Below are positions 5,662-11,811 of a DNA stretch of 12,638 bases, piece after piece. The position numbers were made by a program, and so were the translations under genes. Origin of the DNA: an uncultured Actinomycetospora sp. (GTDB lineage Bacteria > Actinomycetota > Actinomycetes > Mycobacteriales > Pseudonocardiaceae); NCBI GenBank assembly GCA_902805495.1, contig CADCTH010000422.1, positions 1-12,638 on the forward strand, given 5' to 3'. The notes below the pieces were generated by a model that saw only the letters and a program-made list of their open reading frames with translations, searched no databases and had not been told where the DNA came from. Position 1 is the stretch's first letter; the number at the start of each line of letters is the position of its first letter.

Positions 5662-7008
5662 TCAGGGCTCGATCATCGGCTCCGGCGCGTCCGGCAGGGC
5701 CGCCGTGCGCCGCGGGGTCGGGCGGTGACCCAGGAACGCTGCCCGGTGCGCGTGCCCGAGCAGCAGCGGGAGGAGGTCGCGCGCGCTGACCAAGCCGTAC
5801 CAGCCGGCGTGGGCGGGCGCCTCGCCGAAGGACGTGACGCCGTCGGGGCGCACGGTCGGCCCGGCGACGACGAGCGGGGTCGGGTCGCCGGTGTGCAGCA
5901 CCCCGCCGGTCGAGGGCGTGGCGTGGTCCCCCGTCACGGCGACGACGGCGTGCTCGGCGAGGTCGAGGAGCCCGGCGAGCCCCGGGTCGGCGGCCTCGAG
6001 CACGGTGAGCTTCGCCCGCGGGTCCTTCGTGTGGCCGGCGTCGTCGGTGGCCTTGGTGTGCACGTGCACGAACGCCGCGCCCTCGGCCAGCAGGCCGCGC
6101 GCCGCGTCCAGGCGCGCCGCCAGGTCGGCGCCGTGGTCGGGGTCGGCCGCGAGGTGGTGCGCCCGCATCCCGAGCACGGCCGCGAGCCCCCGGTACAGCC
6201 GGGTGCTCGTGACGGCCGCGCCGGCGGTGCCGACGTGCTCGGCGAACGGCGGCACGGCCCCGAGCGCGCCCGACCACTTCGTCGTCAGCACGTCGAGCGC
6301 CGGGAGGCCCCGCCGGCGGCGGTCGTGGTTCACCGGGTGCGACACCAGCGCCGCCCGGGCCTCGCGCAGCAGTGCCGTCAGCGCCTCCGCCGTCGGCGCG
6401 GCCTCGGGCGCCTCTGCGCACGGGAGCACCCGCAGCCAGGGATGGCGGTCCTCGAAGAAGGGGTCGGAGTCGGTGACCGCGCCGGCGGCGCAGCCCGGCA
6501 GGAGCAGCACCGCCTCCCCCCGTCCGCCGAGCGGCACGAGCCGGTGACCGTGCGCGGCGGCGAGGGCGCCCGCCGCCTCGAGCAGGACCGCGGCGTCGTC
6601 GGCGTCGTCCCGTGCCGTCCGGCCCGTGATCCAGACCCGGCCGTCGGTGTCGGCCGAGGACGTCCGCAGCGCCGCGTGGGTGACCGCGACGCCGGACGGC
6701 ACGTCGACGCCCGCACCGAGCGCCTCGAGCACCGCCCGGCCCGGGAAGGGCACGTCGGCGTAGCCGAACAGGGCCCAGTGCGCGAGCTCGGAGGAGGGCG
6801 CGCGGCCCCAGCCGAACGGCAGGTGCCAGCCGGAGGCCCCGCGGGCGGCGAGGGCGTCGAGCACCGGGGTGTGCGCCGCCTCGGACGGCGTCCGGTGGCC
6901 GAGCTCGGGGATCGGCCGGTCGCCCAGGCCGTCGAGCACGACGAGCACCACCGGGAGACGGTCGTCGTCGAGCCGGGGCTGCGTCTCGCCGTGGCCGGGC
7001 GGTCTCAT
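5662..7008 (-). CDS. ApgM-like metallo-phosphomutase/phosphatase (cofactor-independent PGM family)
   Basis: A 448-residue protein of the alkaline-phosphatase superfamily, resembling archaeal-type 2,3-bisphosphoglycerate-independent phosphoglycerate mutase (ApgM). The metal-site and nucleophile residues are all visible: Asp26 in VVLDGLGDRP, Ser72/Ser73 in APSSELAHWALFGY (usual form APGSD..N..ILGY), Asp322 and His326 in TDDAGHTKD, Asp361-His362 in TGDHATP, and His372 in LHTGDPTPL. It is therefore probably an active two-metal phospho-transfer enzyme acting through a phosphoserine. The ATG at 7006-7008 overlaps the stop of the nucleotidyltransferase gene (ATGA), so the two are likely translationally coupled. 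Actinomycetes already run glycolysis with another PGM, so a special substrate is likely. PhpH of phosphinothricin biosynthesis is a family member in a similar pairing. A phosphatase role is the alternative. Confidence 0.85.
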   Translation of the reverse strand: MRPPGHGETQPRLDDDRLPVVLVVLDGLGDRPIPELGHRTPSEAAHTPVLDALAARGASGWHLPFGWGRAPSSELAHWALFGYADVPFPGRAVLEALGAGVDVPSGVAVTHAALRTSSADTDGRVWITGRTARDDADDAAVLLEAAGALAAAHGHRLVPLGGRGEAVLLLPGCAAGAVTDSDPFFEDRHPWLRVLPCAEAPEAAPTAEALTALLREARAALVSHPVNHDRRRRGLPALDVLTTKWSGALGAVPPFAEHVGTAGAAVTSTRLYRGLAAVLGMRAHHLAADPDHGADLAARLDAARGLLAEGAAFVHVHTKATDDAGHTKDPRAKLTVLEAADPGLAGLLDLAEHAVVAVTGDHATPSTGGVLHTGDPTPLVVAGPTVRPDGVTSFGEAPAHAGWYGLVSARDLLPLLLGHAHRAAFLGHRPTPRRTAALPDAPEPMIEP

Positions 7009-7541
7009 CGCGCGGCGAGGAGATCGGTCAGCACCGGCACCGTCGCCGGTGGCACGAGTCCGGTCCACGTGCCGTCGGCGAACCGCGCCCGGATGCCGGA
7101 CGCGTCCCGCTTCGTCGCGGGGTCGCCGTCGAGCACGACCACGGCGTAGCCGCCGTCCTCGAGCCGTCCCGCCTTGTCCTTCTCCCACGGCGAGTAGGCG
7201 CGCACGTACTGCACGGCCGAGCGGGGCACGTACTCCGGCCACAGGTGCGGGCGGGTGAGGTCGAACGGGACGACGGTGGCGCGGTCGGCCAGCCCCGCGC
7301 CGGTCAGCGCCGCCTCGAGCAGTCGCGCGCGTTCGTAGAAGGTGAACGGGTTGGCCTCGTCGGTGTGGCGGTGGGCCGAGGTGGTGGACGCGTGGCGGGC
7401 GCCGGTGTCGGGGTTGGTGACGGCGACGACGAGGTGGTCGTGCTCGGCGAGGGCGAGCGCGAAGAGCTCCAGGTGCTGGGCGTGGACGGGCTGGAAGCGC
7501 CCCGTGACCGCGGCGAGGCTCACCGGGCCCCGGCCCTTCAT
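7005..7541 (-). CDS. NadM-like nucleotidyltransferase (archaeal NMN adenylyltransferase type)
   Basis: A 178-residue protein of the HIGH-type nucleotidylyltransferase superfamily, resembling archaeal NMN adenylyltransferase (about 170-180 residues). The first motif GRFQPVHAQHL (14-24) matches the family GRFQPxHxGH, with Gln22 where Gly is common. The second motif is DASGIRARFADG (146-157), followed by W..LVP as in the archaeal enzymes. These enzymes move an NMP group from an NTP to a phosphate or phosphonate acceptor. The ATG at 7539-7541 overlaps the stop of the upstream acyl-CoA dehydrogenase-like gene (ATGA), which supports this start; a GTG six codons later is possible. Its own stop overlaps the ApgM-like start. 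Either NAD synthesis/salvage or, as in PhpF, CMP transfer to a phosphonate is conceivable. The sequence does not decide. Confidence 0.87.
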   Translation of the reverse strand: MKGRGPVSLAAVTGRFQPVHAQHLELFALALAEHDHLVVAVTNPDTGARHASTTSAHRHTDEANPFTFYERARLLEAALTGAGLADRATVVPFDLTRPHLWPEYVPRSAVQYVRAYSPWEKDKAGRLEDGGYAVVVLDGDPATKRDASGIRARFADGTWTGLVPPATVPVLTDLLAAR

Positions 7542-8791
7542 CGTGGGCCCCGGCGCAGCAGTCCGCGGGCGATCGCGTTGCGCTGGATCTCGACGGTGCC
7601 CGCCGGGATCTTGAGGTTGCGGGCGAGCCGGAACAGCTTCTCCTCCGGCGAGCCGATCCGGAGCCCCGTGCCGCCGTGCACCTGGACCGCGCGGTCGGCG
7701 ACGCGGAAGAAGGCCTCGTCGTTGATGACCTTCACCAGGCTCGTGAGGCGCGGCGCGTCGGGGTGCAGCGGGATGCCGAACGCCCCGCCGGGCAGCGCGT
7801 CGATCTCGGCCTGGGCCTGCAGCGACGCCGCCCTCGCCGTGTACACGTCGGCGTCCATCTCGGCGAGCATGTGCTGTACCGACTGGAGCTCGGCGATCGG
7901 CGCGCCGCCCGAGGTGCGGTGCTGCGCCCGGTCCAGGGCACGCTCGAGCAGCCACTCGCCCCAGCCGGCGCACATGCCGCCCCGGCACAGGCGTCGCCAG
8001 TTGATCCACGCCATGGCCAGCGCGAAGCCGTCGCCGACCTCCCCGACGACGTCCTCCGCCGGCACCCGGACGCCGTCGAGGTGCAGCTCGCCGGTGAGCC
8101 CGTCGTCGAGCATCGTCGGGATGTCGCGGCCGCGGGTGAAGCCGGGCGCGGTCGCGTCGACGAGGAACATCGACAGCGAGCGCGTGCCGGCGCCGGGATC
8201 GGTGACGGCGACCAGCTGGACGACGTCGGCGAAGTGCGCGTTGGTGATCCACGCCTTCGTGCCGTCGAGGACCCAGTCGCTCCCGTCGCGGCGGGCCCGC
8301 GTCTCCATCGCCAGGACGTCGGTGCCCACCGCCGTCTCGGTGTTGGCGAAGGCGGCGGTGATCTCGCCGGCCATCAGCGGCTCGAGCCAGCGCGCGCGGG
8401 CCGCGTCGGAGCAGTGCTCGATCGCGGGGTTGGCGCCCTCGGTCCACGCCAGTGCCGCGAGCCCCAGCCCGAGACCCGAGCGTCGGTAGACGAACTCCTC
8501 GACGTGCTGCATCTCGGCGCGGCCGAACCCACCGCCTCCGAGCGCGGCGGCGACGTGCGGGTTGTAGAGCCCGGCCGCCGCCGATCGCCGCTGCACCTCG
8601 CGCCGGGCCTCCCACACCGCGGGGTGCATCCGGCCGGCCTCGTCGAGCCGCGGGTTCCCCGGGGTGCCGACGTCCCGCGCGGCGAGGTCGGTCTCGAGCG
8701 GCGCGACCTCGTCGTCGAGGAAGGCGGCGAAGCGGCGCGTGTGGTCCGCGACGCGGTCGGTGCGTCCGGGCAGGGCGGGAGCGGTGGTCAC
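7538..8791 (-). CDS. Atypical acyl-CoA dehydrogenase family protein lacking the usual catalytic Glu
   Basis: A 417-residue acyl-CoA dehydrogenase fold protein. WITNA (181-185), VHGGTGLRIGSPEEKLFR (371-388) and EIQRNAIARG (401-410) are present. The signature usually written TEPxAGSD is TETAVGTD here (151-158). At the MCAD/SCAD catalytic position the EGT motif reads PAGT, with Ala397. At the isovaleryl/long-chain position (usually ERL in helix G) the segment reads NWRRLCRGG, with Arg266. Neither known position offers a Glu. It may use another base, catalyse other flavin chemistry, or be structural. The GTG start at 8789-8791 has only a weak GGGCGGG site. It heads an operon coupled by ATGA overlaps to the nucleotidyltransferase and ApgM-like genes, and it diverges from the isochorismatase-family gene. 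Confidence 0.9.
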   Translation of the reverse strand: MTTAPALPGRTDRVADHTRRFAAFLDDEVAPLETDLAARDVGTPGNPRLDEAGRMHPAVWEARREVQRRSAAAGLYNPHVAAALGGGGFGRAEMQHVEEFVYRRSGLGLGLAALAWTEGANPAIEHCSDAARARWLEPLMAGEITAAFANTETAVGTDVLAMETRARRDGSDWVLDGTKAWITNAHFADVVQLVAVTDPGAGTRSLSMFLVDATAPGFTRGRDIPTMLDDGLTGELHLDGVRVPAEDVVGEVGDGFALAMAWINWRRLCRGGMCAGWGEWLLERALDRAQHRTSGGAPIAELQSVQHMLAEMDADVYTARAASLQAQAEIDALPGGAFGIPLHPDAPRLTSLVKVINDEAFFRVADRAVQVHGGTGLRIGSPEEKLFRLARNLKIPAGTVEIQRNAIARGLLRRGPR

Positions 8792-8865
8792 CCGCCCGCC
8801 CTACGGGGCCGGACGACCCCCCGTCAACCTCGCGCCGACCGCCCGCGGGCGCCTACGGTCGGCCC
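8792..8865. promoter_or_regulatory. Divergent promoter region
   Basis: These 74 bases separate the starts of the minus-strand three-gene operon and the plus-strand isochorismatase-family gene, so both promoters should lie here. On the plus strand TACGGT (8854-8859) is a TAnnnT -10 box placed so that transcription would start at or near the GTG at 8866. No convincing -35 box or operator palindrome is seen. Confidence 0.45.
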
Positions 8866-9381
8866 GTGCCGCTGCTCTCCGCCGAGTCCTCGGTCCTGCT
8901 CGTCGTCGACCTGCAGGAACGGCTCATGCCCGCGATCGCCGACGGGCCGGCGCTGCTCGAGAACGCGGGCCGCCTCGTGCGGGCCGCGACCCGGCTCGGC
9001 GTGGACGTGTGCGCCACCGAGCAGAACCCGGACGGCCTCGGCCGCACGGTCGGCGCCGTGGCGGAGCTGCTGCCCGCGCCCGCGCTGGCCAAGACGACGT
9101 TCGCCGCGGACGTCGACCCCGGGCCCGGCACCGTCGTGGTCGCCGGGTGCGAGGCGCACGTCTGCGTCCTGCAGACCGTCCTCGGGCTCCGCGCCCGCGG
9201 TCGCGACGTCGCCGTGGTCGCCGACGCCGTCGGCAGCCGCCGCACGACGAACCACGAGCGCGCCCTCGACCGGATGCGCGCCCACGGCGTCGACGTGGTC
9301 ACCACGGAGATGGTGCTCTTCGAGTGGCTGCACGACAGCGACAGCGCCGCGTTCCGCGAGGTCCAGCGGCTCGTCAAGTGA
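8866..9381 (+). CDS. Isochorismatase-family cysteine hydrolase
   Basis: A 171-residue cytosolic hydrolase of the isochorismatase-like superfamily. The catalytic triad is visible: Asp15 in VVDLQERL, Lys76 in LAKTTFAA, and the nucleophile Cys100 in GCEAHVCVLQT. It therefore resembles the small YcaC/nicotinamidase-like cysteine hydrolases rather than the siderophore isochorismatases with an aryl-carrier domain. The substrate is unknown (an amide, carbamate or similar). The GTG at 8866 gives the usual distance from start to the first strand. There is no ribosome binding site, and a -10-like TACGGT ends 6 bp before it, so a leaderless mRNA is likely. It is divergent from the acyl-CoA dehydrogenase/NadM-like operon. 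Nicotinamidase activity would fit a nearby NadM-like enzyme, but the family is broad and I do not claim it. Confidence 0.9.
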   Translation: MPLLSAESSVLLVVDLQERLMPAIADGPALLENAGRLVRAATRLGVDVCATEQNPDGLGRTVGAVAELLPAPALAKTTFAADVDPGPGTVVVAGCEAHVCVLQTVLGLRARGRDVAVVADAVGSRRTTNHERALDRMRAHGVDVVTTEMVLFEWLHDSDSAAFREVQRLVK

Positions 9382-9409
9382 GGGGCTCGCCAACGTCTTG
9401 CCTTCGCGC

Positions 9410-9437
9410 TAACGTTCGTTCTCGCTGACGGAGGAGG
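9410..9437 (+). promoter_or_regulatory. Likely -10 box and ribosome binding site of the ArsR operon
   Basis: TAACGT (9410-9415) fits a -10 box about 29 bp before the GTG at 9444. GAGGAGG (9431-9437) is a strong ribosome binding site 6 bp before it and decides the start. The AACGTT palindrome (9411-9416) overlapping the -10 box could be part of an ArsR operator, but it is short. No clear -35 box is seen. Confidence 0.4.
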
Positions 9438-9443
9438 TGCGGT

Positions 9444-9854
9444 GTGAGCGACGACGACGACCACGCGGGCACCGCCCTGCGCGCGCTGGTGGAGCCCCGG
9501 CGCCGCTCGATCCTGCGCCTGGTCGCCCACGACGAGCTGTCCGCCGGCGAGATCGCGTCGGCGTTCGACGTGACGCGCCCGGCCGTCAGCCAGCACCTGA
9601 CGGTCCTGAAGGACGCGTGCCTGCTCACCGAGCGACGCGAGGGCACCCGCCGGCTCTACCGCGCCCGCCCCGAGGGCCTCGACGGCCTGCGGGAGTTCCT
9701 CGAGGACATGTGGGCCTCGTCGCTGGACACCGCCCGGCGCCTCGTGGAGGCCGGCCCCGGGATCGAGCACCGTGGGATCGAGCACCGTGGGATCGAACAC
9801 CGTGGGATCGCACACCGAGGGGGCACCGATGACGTCCACGACGCCGCCGGCTGA
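9444..9854 (+). CDS. ArsR-family transcriptional regulator with GIEHR-repeat tail
   Basis: A 136-residue winged helix-turn-helix protein. The recognition region is LSAGEIASAFDVTRPAVSQHLTVL (32-55), and the wing is TERREGTRRLYRA (62-74). It has no CxC metal motif, so it belongs to the non-metal ArsR group commonly paired with SRPBCC/AHSA1 genes. The C-terminal tail (106-125) is four tandem copies of a GIEHR pentapeptide, encoded by 15-bp direct repeats, and looks disordered. A GTG start with GAGGAGG 6 bp upstream is clear. Its 3' end overlaps the SRPBCC gene by 26 bp, so the two are translated together. It probably represses its own operon. The tail is unusual for the family. Confidence 0.92.
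   Translation: MSDDDDHAGTALRALVEPRRRSILRLVAHDELSAGEIASAFDVTRPAVSQHLTVLKDACLLTERREGTRRLYRARPEGLDGLREFLEDMWASSLDTARRLVEAGPGIEHRGIEHRGIEHRGIAHRGGTDDVHDAAG
9759..9818 (+). repeat. Four in-frame 15-bp tandem repeats
   Basis: The unit GGGATCGAGCACCGT occurs four times head to tail (9759-9773, 9774-9788, 9789-9803, 9804-9818). The first two copies are identical, the third has one change and the fourth has a few. Each encodes GIEHR (the last GIAHR) at the C-terminus of the ArsR protein, and the array ends 10 bp before the start codon of the SRPBCC gene. Copy-number changes would keep the ArsR frame. Confidence 0.95.
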
Positions 9855-10338
9855 GGCCGGCACCGTCACCACCCTGCGCCGCCCCCCGATCCGGCAGTCG
9901 ACGCTGGTGCGCAGCGCCCGCGCGCACGCGTTCGACGTGTTCGTCGCGACGATCGGCCAGTGGTGGCCGTTGCAGCCGTACTCGGCGGGGAAGGAGCGGG
10001 TCCGCGAGGTGCGGGTCGAGCGCTGCGTCGACGGCCGCGTGTACGAGCGCTGGGACGACGGCACCGAGTGCGACTGGGGCCGGCTGCTCGCGTGGGACCC
10101 GCCGCAGCGCCTGGTGATGACCTGGGAGATGACCCCCGCGCCCACCGAGGTCGAGCTGACGTTCACCGCGCTCGGCCCGGCGCTGACCCGCGTCGCGGTC
10201 GAGCACCGGGGCTGGGAGGCCCTCACCCCCGAGCAGCTCGGCGAGGACTGCGCCCGCCCCGGCGGCTACGTCGGCGGTGCCTTCGTCCGCGGCTGGGCCG
10301 AGATCCTCGGCGCGCTCACCGTCGCCGCCGAGGCCTGA
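9829..10338 (+). CDS. SRPBCC (AHSA1/START-like) domain protein
   Basis: A 169-residue single-domain protein of the SRPBCC/AHSA1 group, a helix-grip fold with a hydrophobic pocket. Typical marks are the early AHAFDVFVATIGQWWPL (32-48), the strand GRVYERWDDGTECDWGRLLAWDPPQRL (69-95) and MTWEM. The C-terminal long helix carries GYVGGAFVRGWAEILGAL. Members paired with ArsR genes are common in actinomycetes, and their ligand is mostly unknown. The ATG at 9829 follows a GAGGGGG site that lies just after the 15-bp repeats and within the ArsR gene. Its stop overlaps the start of the crotonase gene (TGATG). It may bind a lipid or aromatic ligand, possibly the same compound class handled by the crotonase; this is inference. 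Confidence 0.88.
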   Translation: MTSTTPPAEAGTVTTLRRPPIRQSTLVRSARAHAFDVFVATIGQWWPLQPYSAGKERVREVRVERCVDGRVYERWDDGTECDWGRLLAWDPPQRLVMTWEMTPAPTEVELTFTALGPALTRVAVEHRGWEALTPEQLGEDCARPGGYVGGAFVRGWAEILGALTVAAEA

Positions 10339-11117
10339 TGGCCGCCGACACCGTCCGGGTCGAGCACCGCGGCCCCGTGACGATCGTCAGCATCGACCGG
10401 CCCGCGAAGCGCAACGCCGTCGACCGCGCCACCGCCGAGCGGCTCGCCGACGCCTTCCGGGCGTTCGTCGCCGACGCCGAGGCGGCGGTGGCGATCCTGC
10501 GCGGCGAGGGCCCCTCGTTCTGCGCCGGCGCCGACCTGCAGGCCGTGAGCACCGGTGAGGGCAACCGCGTGGAGCCCGGCGGGGACGGGCCGATGGGGCC
10601 GACACGGCTGCGCCTCGGCAAGCCGGTGATCGCCGCGGTCCACGGCCACGCGGTCGCGGGCGGCCTCGAGCTCGCCCTGTGGGCCGATCTGCGGGTCGCC
10701 GACGAGACCGCGGTGTTCGGGGTGTTCTGCCGGCGATGGGGCGTGCCGCTGATCGACGGCGGCACGGTGCGCCTGCCTCGCTTGATAGGACGCAGCCACG
10801 CGATGGACCTCGTCCTCACCGGCCGTCCCGTCGCCGCCGACGAGGCGTTGCGGATGGGCCTCGCGAACCGCGTCGTGCCGGCGGGCACGGCCCTCGAGGC
10901 GAGCCTCGAGCTCGCCGGTCAGCTCGCCGCGTTCCCGCAGACCTGCCTGCGCCACGACCGCGCCTCGCTCCTCGATCAGGAGGGCCTCGACGAGGAGGAG
11001 GCGATGCGCCGGGAGCTCGCGCACGGGCAGGCGTCGCTGCGCGCCGAGACGGTGGCGGGAGCGACGCGGTTCGCGTCCGGCGCGGGGCGGCACGGCTCCT
11101 TCGAGCCGGCCACGTAG
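10338..11117 (+). CDS. Crotonase / enoyl-CoA hydratase family protein
   Basis: A 259-residue crotonase-fold protein. The CoA-binding and oxyanion-hole segments are RNAVDR (25-30), FCAGADL (61-67) and HGHAVAGGLELAL (102-114). Glu111 matches the first catalytic Glu of enoyl-CoA hydratase. The second catalytic Glu (FxxPE..LG in rat hydratase) is replaced: the segment reads FGVFCRRWGVP (127-137), with Cys131 in that place. Simple hydratase activity is therefore doubtful, and isomerase, hydrolase or decarboxylase activity is possible. This FCRRWGVPLIDGGT form looks like a standing actinobacterial subfamily, judged from memory. The start overlaps the SRPBCC stop, so it is translationally coupled in the ArsR operon. 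Codons 149-151 (TTG ATA GGA) are unusually A/T-rich for this genome. Confidence 0.92.
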   Translation: MAADTVRVEHRGPVTIVSIDRPAKRNAVDRATAERLADAFRAFVADAEAAVAILRGEGPSFCAGADLQAVSTGEGNRVEPGGDGPMGPTRLRLGKPVIAAVHGHAVAGGLELALWADLRVADETAVFGVFCRRWGVPLIDGGTVRLPRLIGRSHAMDLVLTGRPVAADEALRMGLANRVVPAGTALEASLELAGQLAAFPQTCLRHDRASLLDQEGLDEEEAMRRELAHGQASLRAETVAGATRFASGAGRHGSFEPAT

Positions 11118-11147
11118 CCGTAGCCCGCCCCGAGGAGGGTCCCGCCG

Positions 11148-11798
11148 GTGCAGGTCTGGATGAGCTGGTCGGGCGGCAAGGACGGCGCGCTCGCGCTGGC
11201 CACGGCCCGGGCGACGCCGGGCACCACGGTGGCGGGCCTGCAGACGACGGTCGTCGCCGGTGAGGTGTCCGCGAGCTGGGTGCCGCGCGCGTTCGTCGAG
11301 GCTCAGGCCGCGGCGCTCGGGCTGCCGCTGGAGACCGTCGAGCTGCCGTGGCCGTGCCCGAACGACGTCTACGAGCAGCGCACGGGCGCGGCGTGGGCGG
11401 AGCTGCGGCGCCGGGGCGCGAGCGAGGTCGTCTACGGCGACCTGTTCCTCGCCGACGTCCGGGCCTACCGCGAGCGGGCCCTCGCGGGCACCGGGCTCGC
11501 CGCGTCGTTCCCGCTCTGGGGACGCCCGACCGCACCGCTGGCCACCGAGATGCTCGACCGCGGGGTCCGCGCGGTGGTCGTGTGCGTCGACCCGGCGCGG
11601 GTGCCCGCGACGATCGTCGGCCGGACCTGGGACGCCGAGCTCATCGCCGAGCTGCCCGCCGACGTCGACCCGTGCGGCGAGAACGGCGAGTTCCACACGC
11701 TCGTCACCGACGGACCGGGCTTCGCGCACCCCGTGCCGGTGCGGGTCACCGGGACCGCCGAGCGGGACGGGTTCGTGACGGCGGTGCTCGGGACCTGA
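11148..11798 (+). CDS. DUF71/Dph6-like PP-loop ATPase
   Basis: A 216-residue ATP-binding protein of the family that includes diphthine-ammonia ligase (Dph6) and archaeal MJ0570. The PP-loop SWSGGKDG is at 6-13. YGDLFLADVRAYRE (96-109), FPLWG (121-125) and the family signature DPCGENGEFHTLV (174-186) follow. Such enzymes adenylate a carboxylate and amidate it. Bacteria do not make diphthamide, so the substrate here must be something else; roles in other amide-forming reactions have been suggested for bacterial members. The GTG start has GAGGAGGG (11132-11139) 8 bp upstream. It lies 30 bp behind the crotonase gene and 13 bp ahead of the MBL-fold gene, so it may be read with both. The fold call is firm; the function is open. 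Confidence 0.9.
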   Translation: MQVWMSWSGGKDGALALATARATPGTTVAGLQTTVVAGEVSASWVPRAFVEAQAAALGLPLETVELPWPCPNDVYEQRTGAAWAELRRRGASEVVYGDLFLADVRAYRERALAGTGLAASFPLWGRPTAPLATEMLDRGVRAVVVCVDPARVPATIVGRTWDAELIAELPADVDPCGENGEFHTLVTDGPGFAHPVPVRVTGTAERDGFVTAVLGT

Positions 11799-11811
11799 CA
11801 GGCTCCGCGCC

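Noticed and set aside
4393..7149. A 918-codon open frame on the plus strand
   Set aside because: It lies antisense to three well-supported genes and its translation is low-complexity Arg/Gly/Ala/Val without any domain. Long antisense frames are expected in DNA this GC-rich.
7676..9412. A 578-codon plus-strand frame across the divergent gap
   Set aside because: It is a shadow of the acyl-CoA dehydrogenase-like gene and then a wrong frame of the isochorismatase-family gene; no motifs are present.
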